Shown: one piece after another, positions 1-6,290 of the stretch | Numbering within the stretch: position 1 is the stretch's first letter | Layout: every line of letters starts with the position of its first letter | Source: JADJPL01 sp049315745 | GTDB lineage: Bacteria > Bacteroidota > Bacteroidia > Chitinophagales > Saprospiraceae | Direction of reading: 5' to 3' | DNA length: 6,290 nt | NCBI GenBank assembly: GCA_049315745.1 | Contig: JBMOJO010000210.1 | Span: 1-6,290, forward strand | Position numbers and translations under genes: made by a program | The notes under the pieces: generated by a model | The model's input: the letters and a program-made list of their open reading frames with translations, nothing else | Told to the model about the DNA's origin: nothing | The model's database searches: none

Positions 1-8
1 TCGGTTTC

Positions 9-36
9 AAAAGAAAATTCTGCCGCCGAAGGCGGC
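9..36 (-). terminator. Probable second, tandem terminator (distal copy)
   Basis: This is the same unit as the proximal copy, read on the minus strand as GCCGCC-TTC-GGCGGC followed by AGAATTTTCTTTT. Here the stem is preceded by TTTTT and the loop is UUC, which gives a C(UUCG)G-type tetraloop context within the stem, a stable RNA hairpin. A backup terminator 54 bp after the first would explain why two copies are kept, but a dispersed repeat is equally possible. Confidence 0.5.
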
Positions 37-62
37 AAAAACCTTTTTACACAACTCCTCAT

Positions 63-90
63 AAAAGAAAATTCTGCCGCCGCAGGCGGC
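63..90 (-). terminator. Probable intrinsic terminator of the barrel gene (proximal copy)
   Basis: Read on the minus strand, the hairpin GCCGCC-TGC-GGCGGC begins immediately after the TGA stop at 93-91. It is followed by AGAATTTTCTTTT, a T-rich but interrupted tail. Position and orientation fit a rho-independent terminator for the minus-strand gene. The AGAA between stem and T-tract is imperfect for a classical terminator, so efficiency is uncertain. On the plus strand no T-tract follows the stem, so it is not expected to work in that direction. Confidence 0.6.
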
Positions 91-3000
91 TCAAAAAACA
101 GCCGTCACCTGTGCCCGTCCGATATGGGCAACGGGATTATCGCCGGTTTTTCTGCCATCGTAGGAAAACCGCAGTTGCAGGCCGCGGGCGATCTGGCGGT
201 CGAGGCTGAACGCCCAGAGGATATTGTCGCCGGCCTGCAAGCCGTTGAGGATGGCAAATCCTATGGGGCTGCGCGCCGCTCCTTCGTAGCGGATGCGCAC
301 CAGGGAACCCTTCAGCCGTAGAGAGGTGTTTGGTGCAGGGTTGAAAGTCGTTTCCAGGGCAAAATCCCGGGTAAAAGCCCGGTCGGGGGCCCGGGGCAGG
401 GTATTTTCATCAGACTGGATGCGGATGTTGCCCTGCAGGCGGAGCCGGGTATCCGGCAGCCAGGAAACCTGCGCTTCGCTGCGGTAAAACCGGATCATAT
501 AATCGCGAACGGGGAAGTTTTCCGAGTTGCTGCCCCTGTTGCCAAAGGAAAATATCGGGCGAAAAACCCAATGGCCGGACCAGTTCCACCGGATTTGAAC
601 GGATTGCTCGTCGAGCCGGCGGGTCTCGAAGCCGGTCGTCTGGAGGCTTTTGCTGTCTGTCCGGCTGCGCGTCCACTGCGCCTCCCACCGGGGGTCTGCC
701 CGGTTAAAGATTATGGTTTGGCGGACGCCGGCATTCAGGGCGAGCAGGGCACTGTCGTTGATATTTCGGGCCGGGAGCGCATAGAACGCCCCTTGCCCGT
801 CTTCCCGGGCCTTGTAGTGCAGGCGCCAGGAAAACTGGCCGGAGAACCTGCTGATCTGCCGGGCGGCCACACCCGTTTTTTCCTTAAAAAGTATTGCCGG
901 CTCCAACTGCAGGCTTTGGTTGACAGACGTATAGTTGCTTCGTACAAAGATATTGCTCACCGAAGCGACGCGGATGTAATCGGCCTGGTCGGCGAAGGGC
1001 GCCGTTTCCATTTCATACAACTGAATGACCCCGTCGTTGTTGTACAGCGAATCGAGCCAGATATAGGCGCCCTCCCCCGGTGCAACTTTGATAAACGTAA
1101 ACTCCCTTTGGGGTTCCTGCCCCGCTCCCATCTCGACCAGGGTATTTCCGCGTACAGCGCCCTTCAGGCGTTGCAGGGCTGCTTCCACCCTTCCAAGGAA
1201 TACTTCGCCGGTCGGCTGGGCGATTGGGAGGTCGCTCTCCAGCTTGCGGTAGTTGAGGGTTCCCGAAAGGCGCGTCCTGTCCTTTTGCCATTTGCCGGCG
1301 AAGGAAAGTTCCTGTGCAGTGGGCCCTTCTGCCCATTGGCCCGACGCGGGCAGCAGGTCTTTCCGGCGCATGTACCTGCCCTGCCATTGCCAGCCCTTCT
1401 CCGACGGGCTTTCCAGCGCGAGCTGATAGCGGTAAAACGCAAAGCTGGAGGCGTCGAGGCGATCGTCGCCGGGAACCTGTCGGCGGTTGGATTCCCCTTC
1501 CGCATGTGCGCTGAGCCGCCAGTTGCCGATCTTGGGGAAGCGCCTTCCGAGTTCAAGTGCCGGCCGCCAGAACGTTGCGGACAAGCGCTCCTGTTCGGCC
1601 CGGTTGACCCGCAGCCCTCCCCTGCATTGCCAGTTGCCGGGCCTGATATCCCAGGCGAGTTGATGGATCCCCCCCCGGTAGCTGCCGCTGCGGAGGAAGG
1701 ACTGAAAGACATAGGATAATTCCCCCAGGGCCGGGGCTTCCAGCCTGGTTTCGAAGACCGACAGGAGCTCGTTTGCGGGCGGGGCCGTGCCGTTGCCCTG
1801 GAAATCGGCAAGGCTCCAGTCGCGGAGGAATTCCGGGTTGCGATAGGGGTTTACCGGACGGAAATTGGCCTGCAGCGCCTCGACAGCGGCCCTTGCCTGT
1901 AATTTCCATGCTTCCGGGCGGGCGCCCAGGGTATAATGCTTGTTGAGATCGGCAAATATTGCCCAGCCGAGGTCGTCACCGCCATCTTTTGCCGATAGCC
2001 TGTTGAGATCGAGACGCGAAAAGGCGAGTTCTGTGCGCAGGGAGGTGTGCGTATCCGGCGACCAGACTTGTCCCAGGGCCAGCATCTGCTGCTGTTGCGG
2101 GGGTTCGATGCGGACGATGGGCGCGTAATCCCCCTGCGGCATACAAGTGACGGGGTCTGTCCCTGCCCAGCGGTAGATGCGTTCGTTGGCGCCCTGGGCC
2201 GCTGAGAGGACATAGTGGCCTTTACCCTGCCCGACGAAGGTGAAGCGGGAGGTAAACAGCGCCTCTGCCGGGTCGGTGCTGTACACGAGTACGGAATCCC
2301 GTAGGCCGCAGGCGCTTATGGTATCGCGCAAGGCGTACATGACGCGGGTAGGGGAGAAAGCCTCCTGCTGCCGGATGCCGGAGATCAGGGATTTTTCGGG
2401 ATCGTCGCCGGCAGCGCCCAGCGCCTGGGCATCGGCCCGGGCAAGGCTCAGCCCGGGGCTCCTGCTGTCCTGCCTGGAATACATTTGGGCGTATGCCCGC
2501 AGGTTTTTGACCTCCCAGGTACCATCAACGGCCGTTACGCTGCGCACGAAATCCTGCGCGGCGTATTCGTACTCTACCACGATCCGGCTTTCCCGGACGA
2601 TCGGACGGCGGGGCATGAACGTAATCTCACCGCGGTTGTAATCAATGACGTAGTCCTGGTCGAACCCCCTCTGGAGCGCCTGCCCGTTAAGGAAAACTTT
2701 TTCTGTTCCGGCAAGGACGACGATAAAGCGCTCCCCGCCGGCGCCGCGCAGGGGGTAGGGGCCCTGGTTGCCCTCTTCCGGCGGCAGGGGGTAGCGGACG
2801 AACTTGCCGCGGGCGATAGCCGCCGCTGCCCGGTATTGGCCGCGGCCTGCTGTATGTTGGTACTGTGCGCCCTGCAGCCGGTTGAAGTATTGGAGGAAGT
2901 GGGCCCCTGTCGGCGCCTGCAGGTCAATATCGCCGGCACTGAGCTGCATACCCTGCCGGGAGAGTTGGATAAAGATGCGGTCGAATTCGCGCAATTGCAG

Positions 3001-3606
3001 CGAATTGCCTTCGGGCTGCAGCGGGAGCTGTTCGTCGGAAATGGCGGCACGGATTTCCAGGCCGTCGCCAAGGTCGCCTGAAAGCTGGAGGTTGAAACTG
3101 GAATTCAGGGCGAGGTCCTGGCGGTTGCCCGCCGTAATGCCCCGGGAAAAGCTGCCGCTGTAGGCCGTTTTCCGGAAATCAAAAGACCGGCGCTGCTCGG
3201 AGTAAGCGGTATATGCCCAGCCGGCTTGCGCCCCACCCACTACGCTGTCGGGCGAAGGCTGCACAAGCCGCATCCGCATCGCGGTCAGCCACTGCGGATA
3301 TACCCGGTAGCTGATTTCCAGGGGCAGGGGCAGCGAGGGCACCGGTGCCGTCCATATTATCCTGCCGGCCTCGAAGCGGTAAAGGCTGTCGGGCAGCAGC
3401 CGCCCGTCTTCCAGCGCCGTCAGCCGAAGGGAAAAGGGCACAATATCGCGCCCGGGCAGCGTCCAATAAGGCGCATACGCCGTAATTACGATTTTCTCCG
3501 GCCTGCTATACGTGCCGCGTTCCTGGCCCCGGGCACCCAATGGCGCGACCAGGGCAAGTAACACCATATATATAATGTATCGCGGTATGTTGACCGATAA
3601 TCGCAT
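91..3606 (-). CDS. Conserved Bacteroidota outer-membrane beta-barrel protein, function unknown
   Basis: Complete protein of 1171 residues. Residues 1-27 are a signal peptide (Arg-2 and Arg-9, a hydrophobic core around YMVLLALVAPLG, likely cleavage at ARG|QE). Residues about 30-115 form a beta-rich N-terminal region. Residues about 150-355 are the most typical block: SGSFSRGITAGNRQDLALNS, a QPEGNSLQLREFDRIFIQLS stretch, EEGNQGPYPLRG, and EKVFLNGQALQRGFDQDYVI leading into DYNRGEITF. The later part is amphipathic beta-strand sequence rich in W, Y, F and R. It carries RNPEFLRDWSL near 590, APGEGAYIWLD near 845, and a closing YDGRKTGDN...HIGRAQVTAVF ending in Phe, as in Bam-inserted barrels. I recognise these motifs from a widespread Bacteroidota family usually annotated as hypothetical. 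The LNG-x(n)-DYNRGEITF motif also recalls repeats in large surface proteins such as SprA, though this is not SprA. The ATG at 3606-3604 is favoured by the signal peptide and a GGGAG 8 nt upstream. Export to the outer membrane is inferred; substrate or partner is unknown. Confidence 0.85.
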   Translation of the reverse strand: MRLSVNIPRYIIYMVLLALVAPLGARGQERGTYSRPEKIVITAYAPYWTLPGRDIVPFSLRLTALEDGRLLPDSLYRFEAGRIIWTAPVPSLPLPLEISYRVYPQWLTAMRMRLVQPSPDSVVGGAQAGWAYTAYSEQRRSFDFRKTAYSGSFSRGITAGNRQDLALNSSFNLQLSGDLGDGLEIRAAISDEQLPLQPEGNSLQLREFDRIFIQLSRQGMQLSAGDIDLQAPTGAHFLQYFNRLQGAQYQHTAGRGQYRAAAAIARGKFVRYPLPPEEGNQGPYPLRGAGGERFIVVLAGTEKVFLNGQALQRGFDQDYVIDYNRGEITFMPRRPIVRESRIVVEYEYAAQDFVRSVTAVDGTWEVKNLRAYAQMYSRQDSRSPGLSLARADAQALGAAGDDPEKSLISGIRQQEAFSPTRVMYALRDTISACGLRDSVLVYSTDPAEALFTSRFTFVGQGKGHYVLSAAQGANERIYRWAGTDPVTCMPQGDYAPIVRIEPPQQQQMLALGQVWSPDTHTSLRTELAFSRLDLNRLSAKDGGDDLGWAIFADLNKHYTLGARPEAWKLQARAAVEALQANFRPVNPYRNPEFLRDWSLADFQGNGTAPPANELLSVFETRLEAPALGELSYVFQSFLRSGSYRGGIHQLAWDIRPGNWQCRGGLRVNRAEQERLSATFWRPALELGRRFPKIGNWRLSAHAEGESNRRQVPGDDRLDASSFAFYRYQLALESPSEKGWQWQGRYMRRKDLLPASGQWAEGPTAQELSFAGKWQKDRTRLSGTLNYRKLESDLPIAQPTGEVFLGRVEAALQRLKGAVRGNTLVEMGAGQEPQREFTFIKVAPGEGAYIWLDSLYNNDGVIQLYEMETAPFADQADYIRVASVSNIFVRSNYTSVNQSLQLEPAILFKEKTGVAARQISRFSGQFSWRLHYKAREDGQGAFYALPARNINDSALLALNAGVRQTIIFNRADPRWEAQWTRSRTDSKSLQTTGFETRRLDEQSVQIRWNWSGHWVFRPIFSFGNRGSNSENFPVRDYMIRFYRSEAQVSWLPDTRLRLQGNIRIQSDENTLPRAPDRAFTRDFALETTFNPAPNTSLRLKGSLVRIRYEGAARSPIGFAILNGLQAGDNILWAFSLDRQIARGLQLRFSYDGRKTGDNPVAHIGRAQVTAVF

Positions 3607-3614
3607 GGCTGGTG

Positions 3615-3619
3615 CTCCC
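3615..3619 (-). promoter_or_regulatory. Shine-Dalgarno-like GGGAG upstream of the barrel gene
   Basis: On the minus strand GGGAG lies 8 nt before the ATG at 3606-3604. The spacing is right for a ribosome binding site and supports this start. Strong SD sites are not the rule in Bacteroidota, so it is supportive rather than decisive. Confidence 0.4.
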
Positions 3620-3691
3620 GATTAATAGAGATGTTGTGATGGGATTCCCGGGGGTTAAAAATAGCGCATTTTTGTCCACACTATGCCTTTT

Positions 3692-3710
3692 CGGCCGGGT
3701 AACCCGGCTG
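3692..3710. other. Near-perfect GC-rich palindrome, possible operator or 5'-UTR hairpin
   Basis: GCCGGGT (3694-3700) and ACCCGGC (3702-3708) are perfect inverted arms around a single A at 3701. The outer bases extend this by a G-T wobble (3693/3709) and a C-G pair (3692/3710). It lies 86 bp upstream of the barrel gene's start. No T-tract follows on either strand, so a terminator is unlikely. A dimeric-regulator binding site, or a hairpin in the minus-strand leader, would fit. The role is inferred. Confidence 0.4.
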
Positions 3711-3799
3711 TGTTCCCATAAAGCGCCTTCGCCTGGACGAAAAATAAGGAATTGGCATAAAAAAAATCGTCCGGCAATGGCGCACATTAAAATATTATG

Positions 3800-3807
3800 T
3801 ATATTTG
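3800..3807 (+). promoter_or_regulatory. Candidate Bacteroidota -7 box TATATTTG
   Basis: This is an exact match to the Bacteroidota TAnnTTTG consensus. No TTG or TTTG lies about 19 nt upstream, so the -33 element is missing or degenerate. If used for the plus-strand gene it would give a leader of nearly 400 nt containing the inverted repeat at 3823-3849. Exact matches of this size also arise by chance in AT-rich DNA. Confidence 0.25.
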
Positions 3808-3822
3808 AGCCGTAATAAGAAC

Positions 3823-3849
3823 ATAATCGGGCAGCTAAAGCTGCATTAT
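3823..3849. other. Interrupted inverted repeat in the spacer
   Basis: Arms GCAGCT (3831-3836) and AGCTGC (3839-3844) are perfect and separated by AA. Beyond a 3-nt interruption (CGG, 3828-3830) on the left, ATAAT (3823-3827) pairs with ATTAT (3845-3849). The result is an 11-bp stem with one bulge. There is no downstream T-tract, so it is not an obvious terminator. It could be a regulator site, a transcript hairpin if the -7 box at 3800-3807 is used, or a copy of a palindromic genomic repeat. Confidence 0.4.
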
Positions 3850-4046
3850 ATCAACGCCCCTTACTCAAACAATCATATTCCCATGAACAAAAAAGACCAA
3901 TTTACACCTTATCCGGCATTGCAATGCCCCGTATTCCTGCCTAACGTCAAAATATCCTCCCGCTCAACAATAAACCTGCGTTCCAGGACGTTACCGCTTC
4001 AGTTCCCATTGGAAAAAGATATAAATATTTTTTCTGTATTTAGTTT

Positions 4047-4054
4047 TATTTTTG
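4047..4054 (+). promoter_or_regulatory. Candidate -7 box TATTTTTG for the plus-strand gene
   Basis: This is an exact match to TAnnTTTG, 144 bp upstream of the ATG at 4199. It would start transcription near 4060 and leave a leader of about 140 nt. No good TTG is visible at the expected -33 distance; the nearest one upstream (4009-4011) is too far away. Of the two exact boxes this one has the more usual distance from the gene. Confidence 0.3.
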
Positions 4055-4198
4055 AAAAAGGGTACTTATTTTCGCACTGATTATTTCTTTTGTGCAGATT
4101 CGATTTTGTGGCGACCTAAACGTGTGAAAAGAAATTAGCTCGGCTAACTTTTTTGAACAATATTTTTTTTAACCTAATTTTCAACAAATTGTAGTCTT

Positions 4199-6290
4199 AT
4201 GGAAAAAACGAACTTTACTTTCGTTCGTCCACTCCGCGGGCTCGGAATGGCGCTCCTGGCCTTCCTGACGATGTTCCTCGGAACACAGTCGCTCCAGGCG
4301 CAGTCCACGCCAACCTGCGGGTGCGTTGAGGTCAATGTGACCCTCAACGACACTTCCTGTACGTTTAAGCTCGATGCAAGTATTATCGCCATGCAAAATA
4401 CGAGTGGCTCTACGACTTGCTCCGGCCTTTTGGTACGGGTAGCGGACAACAATCCGCTCAACGGGGATATCATCGACTGTGCGGGCTACTGGACCTATGG
4501 TCTTTTCCGCTCTAACGGCGAGTTGGTCTGCTGGGGCAAAGTACGCGCCGAAGATAAGTCCGGGCCAAAATTGGTCAGGTGGGAAGGCCGCTGCGGCACG
4601 GTCGGTACGACAGGAACAGCTTTGGCTAATACCGGCCAAAACCTGAACAACAACCTCGTGACAATCCTGAACGCCGGCGATATCCGCAGGGATACTTTCC
4701 TTTGCTTCGACGTGGAGGATGTGTACAACAGGGCAGCAAGCTGGACCGCGACCGGTGATGTTAACTTCGCAGGTCGCCCGATTTTCCAGGATGGTTGTAA
4801 CAACCGCCGGAATTCAGGTTCTGCCGGTAACTCCGGTCAGACGATCCTCTGCGATTGCCGCACGGATGTACGGGTCAACGACCAGATCAGGTATTACACT
4901 TGTAATGAGTCGGGGAACAATATCTTAGGCGGTTTCTGGGCGGTAATCACGCGCGTGTTCACCGCTACAGATTGCATGGGTAACACGACTACGGTAACGC
5001 AGGAGATCTACTTCGTAAGGCCGGCGATCCGTAGCCTGCTGCAGGAAGTTACGGCGCCATTGGCCGGAGACGGTGCCCTGACGGTCGGCTTCCCGTACGG
5101 TTCGGGTGCAAAGTCCTCGATCATGGTAGTGGGCACTGCCGATCCGGAAGTGATTGTGACGCTGGATTCACTGAATTGCGATGCGCCTACGAAAGAGGCG
5201 ATGCTGGCACGCCTTCTGGACGAGTACTACATCTTCAACGATCCGCGTAACTGCGACGGGAACTCCACACGTGATGATTACAAGTATTTCGCCGCCGGCG
5301 ATGCCGGTACATTGTTGCAGTGCAACTTCAGCTTCGATGCGCAGTTCCTGGCAGAATATCCGGTATGTGACGGCAGAGGGAAGAAGGTGGTCGTACAGAC
5401 CAACTACTTCGACTGGTGCACGGGGGTAAAAACGGCATTGGACACTGTCACCCTGAAGGCACACGACAGCGAGCCACCGAGCGTCACGGAGACGAACAAG
5501 CTGGGCCGCGTCGAGATTTCCACCGGCCCGCTGGATTGTACGGCATCCTTCGGGATAGACGTGACCAGCCTAAAGGACTTCTTCGGCGTAGTTGTAGCCG
5601 ATAACGCAGGTGGCTGCGGTATCCGCGATGTAAGCGTGCGGATGCAGTCTTGCGTGGACTCGATTGGCTATGGCATCATCCTTGGCGACAAGGCATGGCG
5701 TGCTGCGGTATATCAGACGGCTACGCTTCCCAACGGCCGCCGGATGGTCTTCGGTGTACCTGTGGGCAGCCACCGGTTGATCATAACTGCAACGGATAAC
5801 TGCTATTCTCAGCTTACGGACACGGTCACCTTCAACGTTGTTGATGAGGTAGCTCCTGTAGTGAAGTGCACGGACCAGTTGAACGTTACGCTGTCCAACA
5901 CGATGGGTGCCGGTTATGGCCAGATTTACCCAACGGTTGGCACAGGCGTATATGGCTATGCGCGGGTGCTGGCCAGCCAGATCAACGCAGGTTCTACGGA
6001 CAACTGCGGCCTGGACTGGGTACGGGTACGTCGTACACTGCTTCCCGACAATAAGATCGGCCGTCAGAGCTACTTCAACGCACTGCGCGACGATCTGAAG
6101 TTCCACGATACGGCCCCGATCGGTTCGTTGAACGCGGGCGACGGTTACGACTGGAATGGCAACGGTACGCTGGACGACGATATGGAGAAATTCCATACGG
6201 CTACGCTTCCGCTGAACAGCTCGAGCGCTACGACAGCGCTGATGACGCCACTGCTGGAGTGGGTGGACTTCTTCTGCGACGATTACAACA
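4199..6290 (+). CDS. Large secreted cysteine-rich HYR/adhesin-like protein, N-terminal part (3' end outside window)
   Basis: Open from ATG 4199 to the window edge: 697 residues, no stop. An in-frame TAA at 4175-4177 and a good signal peptide fix the start. The signal peptide has Arg-10 and Arg-13, hydrophobic MALLAFLTMFLG, and likely cleavage at SLQA|QS, residue 34. There is no Shine-Dalgarno site. The mature part has 25 cysteines. Residues 38-130 resemble the module that in Saprospiraceae surface proteins ends in a CWGxVxxEDKxxP motif (here CWGKVRAEDKSGP, 111-123). FTATDCMGN lies at 254-262. Residues about 425-555 look like an expanded hyalin-repeat (HYR) module: DCTASF, DNAGGCGI, VGSHRLIITATDNC, then VVDEVAPVVKC. 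A next module opens at 552 and includes AGSTDNCGLDWVRV (597-610). DWNGNGTLDDD (651-661) resembles a Ca-binding loop. The role is probably extracellular adhesion or matrix, inferred from the module type. A C-terminal type IX sorting domain is expected further right. The codon pattern looks native. Confidence 0.85.
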   Translation, partial: MEKTNFTFVRPLRGLGMALLAFLTMFLGTQSLQAQSTPTCGCVEVNVTLNDTSCTFKLDASIIAMQNTSGSTTCSGLLVRVADNNPLNGDIIDCAGYWTYGLFRSNGELVCWGKVRAEDKSGPKLVRWEGRCGTVGTTGTALANTGQNLNNNLVTILNAGDIRRDTFLCFDVEDVYNRAASWTATGDVNFAGRPIFQDGCNNRRNSGSAGNSGQTILCDCRTDVRVNDQIRYYTCNESGNNILGGFWAVITRVFTATDCMGNTTTVTQEIYFVRPAIRSLLQEVTAPLAGDGALTVGFPYGSGAKSSIMVVGTADPEVIVTLDSLNCDAPTKEAMLARLLDEYYIFNDPRNCDGNSTRDDYKYFAAGDAGTLLQCNFSFDAQFLAEYPVCDGRGKKVVVQTNYFDWCTGVKTALDTVTLKAHDSEPPSVTETNKLGRVEISTGPLDCTASFGIDVTSLKDFFGVVVADNAGGCGIRDVSVRMQSCVDSIGYGIILGDKAWRAAVYQTATLPNGRRMVFGVPVGSHRLIITATDNCYSQLTDTVTFNVVDEVAPVVKCTDQLNVTLSNTMGAGYGQIYPTVGTGVYGYARVLASQINAGSTDNCGLDWVRVRRTLLPDNKIGRQSYFNALRDDLKFHDTAPIGSLNAGDGYDWNGNGTLDDDMEKFHTATLPLNSSSATTALMTPLLEWVDFFCDDYN

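Larger units (their letters stand above)
9..90. repeat. Two direct copies of a 28-bp hairpin-bearing unit
   Basis: Positions 9-36 and 63-90 are the same 28-bp unit with one difference (A at 29, C at 83), offset by 54 bp. Each has an A-rich left part (AAAAGAAAATTCT) followed by a perfect 6-bp inverted repeat, GCCGCC/GGCGGC, around a 3-nt loop (GAA or GCA). The 26-bp spacer between the copies is unrelated to the unit and contains AAAAACCTTTTT. The near identity of non-coding DNA suggests recent local duplication or a dispersed repeat family of the genome. The sequence alone cannot tell which. Confidence 0.85.
3607..4198. other. Divergent intergenic region, about 590 bp, no defensible gene
   Basis: This spacer separates the two divergent starts and should carry both promoters. 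It becomes visibly AT-rich from about 3720 to 4198, in contrast to the GC-rich coding DNA on either side. It holds a near-perfect palindrome (3692-3710), an interrupted inverted repeat (3823-3849), a shorter AT repeat (AAAAAT at 3657-3662 with ATTTTT at 3668-3673), and two exact plus-strand TAnnTTTG boxes. The best -7-like box for the minus-strand gene is TATTTTTC at 3746-3739, one mismatch from consensus and without a clear -33 partner. Short open frames exist here, the longest from ATG 3883 to 4080 (65 codons), but none has a recognisable protein pattern. I see no tRNA or other structured RNA of a known class. Confidence 0.7.

Noticed and set aside
9..90. CRISPR-like direct repeats
   Set aside because: There are only two copies, the unit contains a terminator-type hairpin and follows a stop codon directly, the 26-bp spacer includes A and T runs, and no cas gene is present.
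1..321. Plus-strand frame open from the window edge through both hairpin repeats
   Set aside because: It reads through the repeats (KENSAAEGG and KENSAAAGG) and then antisense to the barrel gene's C-terminal coding region. It has no start in the window and no protein-like pattern, so it is most likely chance.
571..1719. Plus-strand open frame of 382 codons antisense to the barrel gene
   Set aside because: Its translation is Pro/Ala/Gly/Leu-rich with no motif. The opposite frame has a signal peptide, recognisable family motifs and barrel character over its full length, so this is a composition-driven antisense shadow.
1164..1811. Minus-strand 215-codon frame overlapping the barrel gene in another frame
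   Set aside because: It is rich in Arg, Pro and Ser with no recognisable pattern and lies wholly inside the well-supported gene.
3506..3787. Minus-strand 93-codon frame overlapping the start of the barrel gene
   Set aside because: It is out of frame with the barrel gene, has no recognisable features, and overlaps the signal-peptide coding region and probable promoter.
3805..4080. Plus-strand small frame in the spacer (TTG 3805 or ATG 3883 to stop at 4080)
   Set aside because: It has no SD-like site, no domain or signal-peptide pattern, and base composition matching the AT-rich spacer. The exact -7 box at 3800-3807 would overlap the TTG start; from ATG 3883 it could only be a 65-residue peptide of unknown nature.
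4181..4639. Minus-strand 152-codon frame antisense to the surface-protein N-terminus
   Set aside because: It overlaps the signal peptide and first module of the plus-strand gene, and its own translation shows no protein family pattern.
5570..6196. Minus-strand 208-codon frame antisense to the surface-protein gene
   Set aside because: It is an antisense shadow: the plus frame through it carries HYR-like motifs and regular cysteines, whereas this one is V/A/R-rich without pattern.

Overview
The window looks like chromosomal DNA from a Bacteroidota bacterium, most probably of the Saprospirales (Lewinella/Haliscomenobacter-like) type. The placement rests on protein content, not on a database search. 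One gene belongs to an outer-membrane beta-barrel family that I recognise from many Bacteroidota. The other is a cysteine-rich, multi-module secreted protein of the kind common in Saprospiraceae. Neither start has a strong Shine-Dalgarno site of the enterobacterial type, and the spacer contains two exact matches to the Bacteroidota -7 promoter box TAnnTTTG.

Layout: positions 1-90 hold two near-identical copies, 54 bp apart, of a 28-bp unit with a GCCGCC/GGCGGC hairpin. They sit directly after the stop of the minus-strand gene and probably act as tandem terminators. Positions 91-3606 (minus) encode one complete 1171-residue protein with a signal peptide and a beta-barrel-like C-terminus ending in Phe. 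Positions 3607-4198 are an AT-rich divergent spacer of about 590 bp with two inverted repeats and candidate promoter elements, but no gene I can defend. Positions 4199-6290 (plus) are the first 697 residues of a secreted protein that is still open at the window edge. It has a signal peptide, 25 cysteines and HYR/adhesin-like modules.

The two genes are divergently transcribed and both products should be exported to the cell surface: one as an integral outer-membrane protein, the other probably as a large extracellular or surface-attached protein. In this phylum such proteins are usually exported by the type IX secretion system through a C-terminal domain, which would lie outside the window. 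Nothing shows that the two proteins work together; the shared spacer only makes co-regulation possible.

I found no RNA gene, insertion sequence, CRISPR array or defence system. The most useful points are the large open-ended gene on the right, the uncharacterised conserved barrel family, the duplicated hairpin element and the palindromes in the spacer.
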